DNA of 64,000 nt from Micavibrio sp. (GTDB lineage Bacteria > Pseudomonadota > Alphaproteobacteria > UBA9219): NCBI GenBank assembly GCA_020718105.1, contig DYDA01000010.1, positions 1 to 64,000 on the forward strand, given 5' to 3'. A program made the translations under genes and the position numbers. Every line of letters begins with the position of its first letter. Position 1 is the first letter of the stretch. Below the pieces are notes generated by a model that was given only the letters and a program-made list of their open reading frames with translations, ran no database searches and was not told the origin of the DNA. This document shows positions 58,414 to 64,000 of the stretch, piece by piece.

Positions 58414-58495
58414 ATCTTCATCATTCAACAGCGGGGTTGATCGCGGTTGAACCTTATCATTTTCACGCGCCTTCGCGCGTGGGGATCTATCTCAA

Positions 58496-58668
58496 CCCCT
58501 CTCCCCTTGCGGGAGAGGAAAGTTTTTCTAGGGCTTGTTTGTCTCGCCGAAGCGTCGAAGACGCGAAGGTGGACAACAAGTCCTTAGAAAAACTAGGTGA
58601 GGGGTTACCTATCGGATCCCTCCCCGAAATGGCTTTGCCATTTTGACCCTCCCGCAAGGGGAGGGTGA
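58496..58668. repeat. Dispersed palindromic repeat, family A (copy 2)
   Basis: A 173-bp copy of the element at 39341-39481: it begins CCCCTCTCCCCTTGCGGGAG and ends ACCCTCCCGCAAGGGGAGGG, with AAGTCCTTAG and GGTGAGGGGTT in between. The middle carries about 30 extra bases. It occupies most of the 329-bp gene-free gap after tRNA-Ser(CGA). Confidence 0.8.
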
Positions 58669-58742
58669 CTAGGCAGCCAGTCTCTTACATCAAGCCATTA
58701 AGCTTGGCAATTAAAGAGTGAAGGGGGGCGGCGGCGATAGCG

Positions 58743-58928
58743 TTAACGCTCCGTTTCCTTCCCCTTTTTATCCAAGACATAGCGCAACTTGGTGAGCGCT
58801 GTGCGTTGTAGCAGCGATTGGGGCGTGGAGGCGGGGCCTTGGATCACGACCTCTGTGCCGCTTTGAGCATCAACAGCCGTTACCTTCATAATCGCGCCGA
58901 TTTGGATATATTCGAAAAGCACTTCCAT
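58743..58928 (-). CDS. DUF6898-like small protein
   Basis: The ATG at 58928 gives a 61-residue protein, MEVLFEYIQIGAIMKVTAVDAQSGTEVVIQGP..., followed by LLQRTALTKLRYVLDKKGK. The pattern 'fEy.qiG..vkVtAvD..tg.Ev.i.gPa......L.r.A..KL.yVl.k' is that of DUF6898, a short alphaproteobacterial protein whose role is unknown. The 58 extra codons in the track (to 59102) overlap the divergent crotonase gene and have no such pattern. The gene precedes nothing else on this strand and stands alone. Confidence 0.75.
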   Translation of the reverse strand: MEVLFEYIQIGAIMKVTAVDAQSGTEVVIQGPASTPQSLLQRTALTKLRYVLDKKGKETER

Positions 58929-59030
58929 GGGCGGGGAGGATAGGGGCAGTCGCCTTTTGTTGCAAGATGGCTTGAAATGACCCTCTAACCAAGGCAGACT
59001 ATGACTTACACACAGTTTAGGAGAGGTATT

Positions 59031-59819
59031 ATGGCACTGAACGAGGTTTTGACCGAGAGGCGCGGGCAGGCATTGATTATTACGTTCAATCGCCCCGATC
59101 ACGCCAACGCGCTGACGATGGACATGGCGCAGCAGCTTTTCACGATTTTAAAAAATGCGACGACGGATCACAGTGTTCGCGCTGTGATGCTGCGCGGCGC
59201 GGGCGGCAATTATATGGACGGCCTTGATATGAGCTTTTACAAGGATAACATGAATGATGCTTTGGATAAAGCAAACCAGCTCATCCTCCCCTATCACTCG
59301 GCAATCCGTGAGCTTCATGTGATGGACAAGCCCGTTCTTTCTGTGATCGATGGTTATGTGACGGGGACGGGATTTAGTTTTATGCTTGCCTCTGATCTGG
59401 TGATCGCGTCGAAAAGCGCGCGCTTTAACACGCGTTTTGCCGAATATGCCTTGACCCCCGATGGCGGCGTTTCCTTCTTTCTTGCGCGTAAGCTGGGTAT
59501 TAGCCGCGCGGTTGAGATTATGATGTTATGCGAGGAATTCAACGCCGAACGCGCAGAGCGGCTTCGCATCGTGAACAAAGTCGTTGAGAACGATGATTTG
59601 CAAGAGCAAGCGTTGGTATGGCTGGATCATCTTGTCGCAGGGCCGACCAAGGCCTATGGCGCGATCAAAAAGCTGGCGAGCCGCGCGTTTGAGCAAGATT
59701 TGAACACTCACTTGGGTCTTGAGCATTCCTATTTTGGGCAAAGCTCACGCAGCTTTGATTTCCGCGAGGCCGTCCGCGCCGATAACGAAGGCCGCGAGCC
59801 ACGGTTTACGGGGACGTGA
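59031..59819 (+). CDS. Enoyl-CoA hydratase/isomerase family protein (crotonase)
   Basis: This is a crotonase-fold enzyme acting on acyl-CoA esters. From ATG 59031 (MALNEVLTERRGQALIITFNRP), with AGGAGAGGTATT upstream, it has 262 residues. The pattern includes NRPDHANALTMDMAQQLF (CoA binding), the oxyanion region LRGAGGNYMDGLDM, and VDGYVTGTGFSFMLASDLVIA-like IDGYVTGTGFSFML. The active-site strand reads FAEYALTPDGGVSFFLARKLG, where hydratases have E at the first and often the last position; only one acidic pair is clear, so the exact reaction is open. Its last 47 bases plus one more (59773-59820) recur exactly at 60398-60445. Confidence 0.9.
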   Translation: MALNEVLTERRGQALIITFNRPDHANALTMDMAQQLFTILKNATTDHSVRAVMLRGAGGNYMDGLDMSFYKDNMNDALDKANQLILPYHSAIRELHVMDKPVLSVIDGYVTGTGFSFMLASDLVIASKSARFNTRFAEYALTPDGGVSFFLARKLGISRAVEIMMLCEEFNAERAERLRIVNKVVENDDLQEQALVWLDHLVAGPTKAYGAIKKLASRAFEQDLNTHLGLEHSYFGQSSRSFDFREAVRADNEGREPRFTGT

Positions 59820-59820
59820 G
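59773..59820 (+). repeat. 48-bp direct repeat, copy 1 (end of the crotonase gene)
   Basis: This covers the last codons and the stop of the crotonase gene, ending in ACGGGGACGTGAG. It is identical over 48 bp to 60398-60445. The two copies frame the BrnTA module (577 bp between them). Confidence 0.95.
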
Positions 59821-59827
59821 GCAACTA

Positions 59828-60094
59828 TTACGCCAGAAGACCCATCGCGACGCGCAGCATTTCGTTCAGGCGTGTTTGCCAGCCTTTGCCGTTTTTACGA
59901 AGGGTTGCGACGATATCAGCGTCAAGACTAATATGGATGGTTTCCTTGCTGCGCCCAGCAGGACGACCGCGACTGCGCTTGATTGCTTTGACAAGAGAAG
60001 GATCGGCATCATGCAGACGACGCGCCGAGCGAAGCTCCTTATCCGTCAAGGGCGCATCATCGGCGCAGGCGGCGGTTTTATTTTGTTTGGGCAT
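59828..60094 (-). CDS. brnA: BrnA-type antitoxin
   Basis: From ATG 60094 (MPKQNKTAACADDAPLTDKEL) the 88-residue protein matches BrnA: a lead with charged residues, RLHDADPSLVKAIKRSRGRPAGRSKETIHISLDADIVATLRKNGKGWQTRLNEMLRVAM when read in parts. The end is a ribbon-helix-helix: ETIHISLDADIVATLRKNG is the strand and first helix. BrnA binds BrnT and represses the operon. It overlaps brnT by 17 nt, in the usual order toxin-antitoxin. The track ORF to 60247 includes 51 non-native residues. Confidence 0.9.
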   Translation of the reverse strand: MPKQNKTAACADDAPLTDKELRSARRLHDADPSLVKAIKRSRGRPAGRSKETIHISLDADIVATLRKNGKGWQTRLNEMLRVAMGLLA

Positions 60095-60332
60095 AGATTT
60101 TCTCCTCTTTGGCGTTGGCGCGGCGCAGACTGATGATCCGTAGGTCTTCGCCCCTCCATGTGAAAATGACCGTATGAAGTTTTCCGTGAAGGCTTCCGAT
60201 TGCCGCATGTCGCGCCTCCCCGTCTTCACGGCGGGTGCGATCAACAATCACAGGATCATCCCAGTCGAACGCCTCAATAGCGTCAAAGAAAATTCCGTGT
60301 TTGGCCTTGTTTTTGGACTCGATCCCAAACAA
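60078..60332 (-). CDS. brnT: BrnT-type RNase toxin, possibly frameshifted at its start
   Basis: BrnT toxins are small RelE-fold RNases. The track frame (start TTG 60332) reads KNKAKHGIFFDAIEAFDWDDPVIVDR and HTVIFTWRGEDLRIISLRRANAKE, the BrnT core with its active-site R, H and E residues. The usual beginning is 'MxFxWDexK'. An ATG at 60336 does give MFVWD, but in the next frame; removing one base (near 60321) would join MFVWD to ESKNKAKHG. So either a 1-nt insertion has damaged the start, or translation begins at the TTG and lacks a few residues. It is listed with the track bounds. Confidence 0.8.
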   Translation of the reverse strand: MFGIESKNKAKHGIFFDAIEAFDWDDPVIVDRTRREDGEARHAAIGSLHGKLHTVIFTWRGEDLRIISLRRANAKEEKIYAQTK

Positions 60333-60397
60333 ACATGATTAAATATAGACATAAATAATATAAAAGTCAAGCTTTGTTATGCGGACACGCCAAGTCA

Positions 60398-60445
60398 TCC
60401 GCGCCGATAACGAAGGCCGCGAGCCACGGTTTACGGGGACGTGAG
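60398..60445 (+). repeat. 48-bp direct repeat, copy 2
   Basis: An exact copy of 59773-59820, which is the end of the crotonase gene. It stands without the rest of that gene, 11 bp beyond which lies the stop of the RNase E gene. The repeat marks the right border of the inserted BrnTA module. Confidence 0.95.
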
Positions 60446-60456
60446 GGCTTTTCGCC

Positions 60457-62982
60457 TTATTGCCCTGTCAGACGTTTCCACCAGCCACCCTTGGGCTGCC
60501 CATCGTTAGACGGGTTGACATTTTCATAAGAGGAAGAACCTTGCCCAGCAGGCCGTGGCGTTGTGTCCAGCTCATGAATGCTGGTGGGGATATAGGGGCG
60601 AGGTGCAACGCGTTGAGGCTCGGTTGAAGCGCGGGGTCTATTTCCGTTTTCAACAGGCGCACTGCCTTCGTTGATTTCGCGAGGTTCATTGCTGCCATTG
60701 CGGCGACGGCCACCACGACGCCCTCTGCGGCGACGGCTTTTGCCATCGGGATCATTATTGTCTGGTTCTTGAGCCGATGGCCGACCAGATGACTGCAAAT
60801 CTTCGCCAAGATCCAAGGATGAGGTGTTGATGTCGGGGGAGGCAAACGGATCCTCGATAGAGGCGCGTGGGGTGTCATTCGCCTTGCCACCACCACGGCG
60901 GCTTGTGCTGGGGCGGCCTGCGCGGTCATGCTTGCGGAAACGGCTGCGTCCTGAACGGCGAGCCTGCCCCTCGGCTTGCCCTTCTTCGGATGATGAAGCG
61001 GTGGACTCGGTCGCATCGGGTTCGTCGCGGAAGTCGTTATGGGGGAACGTGGGCATATCGCGTTCGGTATCCGCAATGACTTGATCCGCGTTGACGGCTG
61101 GTTCGTTGCGGCGAGCCGCAGGGCGACCCTTGGCGCGTTCCATCTTATAGCCCGGAGGGGGGAGACTATCGTCGTTTTGAATGACGATTTTAAGGCCATA
61201 GCGCGATTCCAAAGAGTCAATCGCGTCACGCTTATTATTCAGAATATAAACGGCCACGACGGTTGGCAGCTGAACCGTGATTTCGTTCGTGCGTTGTTTA
61301 AGGGCTTCTTCTTCGATGGCACGAAGAATGGATAGGGCCGCTGAATCGGGCGAACGGATATAGCCAGAGCCAGAGCAATGCGGGCATTTTTCAAAGTTGA
61401 TTTCGATCAAACTGGGGCGCAGACGTTGGCGTGAGAGCTCCAGCAAACCAAAGGGTGAGATGCGCCCAATTTGCAGGCGCGCCCGATCGTTCTTCATCGA
61501 TTCTTTGATGCGGCGTTCAACGGCGGCGTTGTTGCGGCCATCTTCCATATCGATGAAATCGATGACGACAAGGCCCGCCAGATCGCGAAGGCGCAGTTGC
61601 CTTGCGATTTCTTCGGCAGCTTCAAGATTGGTTTTAACCGCCGTTTCCTCGATGTGGCGTTCACGCGTTGCGCGGCCAGAGTTTACGTCGATGGACACCA
61701 GCGCTTCGGTCGGGTTGATGACCAGATAGCCGCCAGAGCGCAACTGGACAATCGGGCTGTTGAGCGTATCAATCTGGTTTTCCACTTGATAGCGGATAAA
61801 CAGCGGCGTTGGATCGGTGTACGCTTTAACTTTGTCGGCCTGATCGGGCATGACGGCGCGGATAAACTCATGCGCTTTTTCAAAGCCCTCTTGCCCCGCA
61901 ATCAAAATCTCGGCGATGTCTTGCGTATAAAGATCGCGCACCGAGCGCTTGATTAAATTCGCTTCCTCGTAAATCAGAGTCGGCGCGCTGGAGGCCAAGG
62001 TTTGTTCGCGGATGCTGTCCCACATGGAGAGCAGATATTCCAAATCACGCTGAATATCGGGAGGGTCTTGTTCCATGCCCGCTGTGCGCAAAATGACGGC
62101 CATGCCTTCGGGGATTTCCAGTTGATCCAGAATCTCCTTCATGCGGCGACGGTCTTGATGATTGGTGATCTTGCGCGATACGCCGCCGCCATGATCCGTG
62201 TTGGGCATCAGGACGCAATAGCGACCCGCCAACGATAAAAAGGTGGTGAGTGCCGCGCCTTTGTTGCCGCGCTCTTCTTTTACAACCTGAATGAGCATGA
62301 CTTGCCCGCGTTTCAGGACTTCTTGAATCTTATAACGAGGGCGATGTTGACGCACGATGCGCTCGGTCACTTCGCCACCAACGCTTTCGGGTGGCGCTTC
62401 AGGCATCGCGACTTCGATGAGAGACCCACCCTCGCCAACAGCGGCGTTGCCAAAGTCGGTGATCAGGCCAACGCTTGTATCTTCTTCACCAAAAGCGTGA
62501 GCTAAACTGCTGATAGGGGCGGGCGCTTGAGCCGCGGGTTGCGATGAATCGTCCTCTGGGACGGGCGCTTCTTCAACAGGAGGCGTGGGGACTTTGTCTT
62601 GTGTATAATCTTTATCATCGTCGGAATCGTCAGGGGCGGAATTGAGATCAAGCTCGTCACGATCCTCTTCTTCCATCGATTCATCATCTTCTATTTCCTC
62701 TTCATCATGGGGGCGATCCGCCATGGGAATCCGGAAATAATCGGGATGAATTTCGCTGAAGGGAAGAAAGCCGTGGCGATTGCCACCATACTCAACAAAA
62801 GCGGCCTGCAAGGATGGCTCAATGCGCATCACCTTGGCCAGATAAATATTGCCTCGCAAGATGGGCTTGCTGGCCAAACTGAAATCAAGGTCTTCTAATC
62901 GATTGTTATCTCTGTAACTTTCTACAATCGCTACACGAGTCTCTTCGGGATGCGTGGCATCCACCAACATTCTTTTCGTCAT
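60457..62982 (-). CDS. rne: Ribonuclease E/G
   Basis: This is the main RNA-decay and rRNA-processing endonuclease of the cell. At the N-terminus an S1 domain is seen, split by an acidic insert: RGNIYLAKVMRIEPSLQAAFVEYGGNRHGFLPFSEIHPDYF in parts, with EEEIEDDESMEEEDRDELD and VPTPPVEEAPVPEDDSS in the insert. The catalytic domain has SIDVNSGRATRERHIEET, VVIDFIDMEDGRNN (metal-binding Asp pair) and the Zn-link CPHCSGSGY. The C-terminal tail is Arg/Gly-rich with GRSRFRKHDRAGRP and RRRRGRRGGRRRNG, a scaffold and RNA-binding region. Length is 841 residues. A long leader upstream fits autoregulation. Confidence 0.95.
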   Translation of the reverse strand: MTKRMLVDATHPEETRVAIVESYRDNNRLEDLDFSLASKPILRGNIYLAKVMRIEPSLQAAFVEYGGNRHGFLPFSEIHPDYFRIPMADRPHDEEEIEDDESMEEEDRDELDLNSAPDDSDDDKDYTQDKVPTPPVEEAPVPEDDSSQPAAQAPAPISSLAHAFGEEDTSVGLITDFGNAAVGEGGSLIEVAMPEAPPESVGGEVTERIVRQHRPRYKIQEVLKRGQVMLIQVVKEERGNKGAALTTFLSLAGRYCVLMPNTDHGGGVSRKITNHQDRRRMKEILDQLEIPEGMAVILRTAGMEQDPPDIQRDLEYLLSMWDSIREQTLASSAPTLIYEEANLIKRSVRDLYTQDIAEILIAGQEGFEKAHEFIRAVMPDQADKVKAYTDPTPLFIRYQVENQIDTLNSPIVQLRSGGYLVINPTEALVSIDVNSGRATRERHIEETAVKTNLEAAEEIARQLRLRDLAGLVVIDFIDMEDGRNNAAVERRIKESMKNDRARLQIGRISPFGLLELSRQRLRPSLIEINFEKCPHCSGSGYIRSPDSAALSILRAIEEEALKQRTNEITVQLPTVVAVYILNNKRDAIDSLESRYGLKIVIQNDDSLPPPGYKMERAKGRPAARRNEPAVNADQVIADTERDMPTFPHNDFRDEPDATESTASSSEEGQAEGQARRSGRSRFRKHDRAGRPSTSRRGGGKANDTPRASIEDPFASPDINTSSLDLGEDLQSSGRPSAQEPDNNDPDGKSRRRRGRRGGRRRNGSNEPREINEGSAPVENGNRPRASTEPQRVAPRPYIPTSIHELDTTPRPAGQGSSSYENVNPSNDGQPKGGWWKRLTGQ

Positions 62983-63362
62983 TTTTTTCTCCTACCGGCT
63001 TGTCGCGATAGAGCTTATTAAAAGCTTCTTACGCGCCAGCGTCCGGCAAATTCGTTACCCAAAAATCACAGGCCGCCTTCTGACATCGGGGATTGGGGGA
63101 GACCCAAATCAGGGTTTCGGTGGCGCCTATGAGCGCTTTGGTCGCCGCTTCCTTTTTCATGCGTAACGTGTTGAGTGTTATGGCGCTATAACGTGCCAAC
63201 GCAGGAAAAGACTTCGGTTTTCTTAAGCACAGTCAGGATCATAACCTTAAAAGAAGAGCAGCGCAATCGGTTATTAAAGATTAATTTTTAGTCGAAAGCG
63301 AAAAAGGTTCAAAACAGTTTAATACCAACGAGTCAATGAAGTGACTCATTGAAAAAGAAACC
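62983..63362 (-). promoter_or_regulatory. Gene-free leader and promoter region of rne
   Basis: About 380 bp without a convincing ORF precede rne. The minus strand shows a possible promoter TTGAAC-N16-TAAAAA near 63300. RNase E genes often have long structured 5' leaders through which the enzyme controls its own mRNA, so this stretch may be such a leader. I see no strong hairpin with a U-run in it. Confidence 0.35.
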
Positions 63363-63489
63363 AAATGGGATCCCCGCCTTGCCCTTTCGCCCGCCGCAAA
63401 AGCGGCGGGACGAGGGCGCGGGGATGACGCTAAAGGAAAGCTATTGCCTTAAAACCCCCGTCATGCCCGCGAAGGCGGGCATCCCATTT
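63363..63489. repeat. MITE-like palindromic repeat with AAATGGGAT ends (copy 2)
   Basis: The 127-bp element is bounded by AAATGGGAT and ATCCCATTT as at 42098-42188. Its left half contains the CCCGCCGC/GCGGCGGG hairpin unit also present at 31822-31883, and its right half a CCCGCGAAGGCGGG hairpin as at 42098-42188. So it joins the two types in one element. Confidence 0.75.
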
Positions 63490-63673
63490 TCTTTTTTCTT
63501 TATGGGTTAGTTCATAGGCGGATTAGTTTAAGGGTCGGAAAATTGGTAACCCCCACGCTGGTGGTGAGTGGGCATAATAAAAAGGCTTTTCTGAACGGCG
63601 TCATTGTAAACTGTCGATTCCGGTCTTTTTATTGTGTCCCCATTGCCGCCTAAATTGCCCCCTTTTTCGCTCA

Positions 63674-63712
63674 TAAAAAACCCAATAGAATCAACGAATC
63701 TTGGGTTTTTTA
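63674..63712. terminator. Terminator-like hairpin
   Basis: TAAAAAACCCAA and TTGGGTTTTTTA form a 12-bp perfect stem around a 15-base loop. The A/T runs on both sides fit a bidirectional terminator. It follows a 180-bp stretch (63490-63673) in which I see no gene. Confidence 0.65.
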
Positions 63713-63840
63713 TCGATTCTCAGCCCGAAGAGCGTAGGATTGTGCCTCTCGATCGCCTTCCGCTCAAAGTTAATGCCGTAACCCATTGAAATATAAGAAA
63801 ACTGACTCGATTTTGGGCAGTACCTAACCCATTGATTCAT
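63691..63840 (-). CDS. Doubtful small ORF near the right edge
   Basis: The track ORF (to 63981) begins in a tandem repeat and is not credible there. An inner ATG at 63840 gives 49 residues (MNQWVRYCPKSSQFSYISMGYG...), ending with its stop codon inside the loop of the terminator hairpin. Composition is mixed and plausible, but there is no recognisable family and no strong ribosome site. Listed with low confidence. Confidence 0.25.
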   Translation of the reverse strand: MNQWVRYCPKSSQFSYISMGYGINFERKAIERHNPTLFGLRIDKKPKIR

Positions 63841-63915
63841 AAAGCTTTTGCAAGCGTCGCCCGATTTTGGATCGCCAAAAGCAAAAATGCGGGACGATGG
63901 AGGCAGGGACTTGGG

Positions 63916-63957
63916 ACTTGGGGCTAGGGAGTGGGGACTTGGGGCTAGGGAGTGGGG
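63916..63957. repeat. 21-bp tandem repeat, two copies
   Basis: ACTTGGGGCTAGGGAGTGGGG occurs twice in tandem (63916-63936 and 63937-63957), with a partial copy in front (GGGACTTGGG). It lies in a G-rich, gene-poor end of the window. Confidence 0.85.
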
Positions 63958-64000
63958 GACTCTCCCTCCCGCCGTCCGCACGCAGGCCTTGGCGAAGGCC

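Noticed and set aside
62954-63166. 70-codon plus-strand ORF over the rne start and leader
   Set aside because: It overlaps the beginning of rne in antisense and has no ribosome site or pattern.
63691-63981. Full 96-codon ORF at the right edge
   Set aside because: Its first part is the translation of a 21-bp tandem repeat (SLAPSPHSLAPSPKS). Only the last 49 codons are kept, as a doubtful ORF.

Overview
The window looks like the chromosome of a flagellated Gram-negative alphaproteobacterium of moderate GC. The evidence is the gene content (tatABC, serS followed by a NlpD-like gene, an flbD-fliNHGF / flhA-flhF-flhG flagellar block, an RNase E/G with a long acidic insert, a DUF6898-type small protein) and several alphaproteobacterial mobile cassettes (DUF2924 + serine recombinase, DUF6441-like, DUF6362-like, DUF3489). 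The tRNA-His encodes G-1 and C73, which argues against the Caulobacter/Rhizobium/Rhodobacter branch, whose tRNA-His lacks G-1. A Rhodospirillales- or Micavibrio-like lineage is my best guess. No species can be named.

Layout. (1) 1 to about 20.3 kb is most of a lambda-like prophage that continues past the left edge. Read from its right end leftwards (minus strand) it has a recombination cassette (small ORF, DUF2924, serine recombinase, ParB-like HTH), a regulatory and replication block, three DNA methyltransferases, an SDR-oxidoreductase cargo gene, and the packaging and head module (TerS, TerL, gpW, portal, S49 protease with a nested scaffold, decoration protein, capsid, head-tail joining, DUF6441-like). 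A three-gene plus-strand segment (8.5-9.9 kb) sits in the middle. The prophage ends beside tRNA-Ser(GGA). (2) 20.9-33.5 kb is a housekeeping stretch: a glycine-zipper surface protein, queA-tgt, UDP-glucose dehydrogenase, tRNA-Arg, an NlpD-like lipoprotein and serS, tatABC, a lone DotA/TraY-family protein, an AbrB/PIN toxin-antitoxin pair and miaA. (3) 33.7-45 kb is a minus-strand flagellar block: fliF, fliG, fliH, fliN, flbD, flhA, flhF, flhG and a FliK-like gene. Next to it lie two divergent genes with degenerate c-di-GMP phosphodiesterase domains (EAL-like and HD-GYP-like). (4) 48.7-52.8 kb holds glnA, tRNA-His with a decayed neighbouring copy, unknown genes, a MITE-like repeat, a run of hairpins and a small lipoprotein. 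(5) 52.8-58.2 kb is a P4-type satellite-like island (integrase, AlpA, Toprim primase, DUF3987 helicase-like protein, DUF5681) at the 3' end of tRNA-Ser(CGA). (6) 58.7-64 kb carries a DUF6898-like gene, a crotonase, a BrnT/BrnA module inserted between exact 48-bp direct repeats, and the RNase E gene with a long leader region.

How it works together. The flagellar genes cover the MS ring and switch (FliF, FliG, FliN), export control (FliH, FlhA, FliK-like), polar placement and number (FlhF, FlhG) and a sigma-54 activator (FlbD). The adjacent degenerate EAL and HD-GYP proteins may sense c-di-GMP for motility. The mobile segments are well delimited by sequence signs: tRNA genes, direct repeats and overlapping-start operons. 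Palindromic repeats of at least three families occupy many of the remaining gaps.

The most unusual observations are: two reading frames of the same strand that both look like real C5-methyltransferase C-termini (11.15-12.0 kb); the BrnTA module flanked by a 48-bp duplication that repeats the end of the upstream gene, together with an apparent 1-nt frameshift in brnT; and the pair of degenerate c-di-GMP domain genes. All family assignments come from reading the translations. No database search was run.
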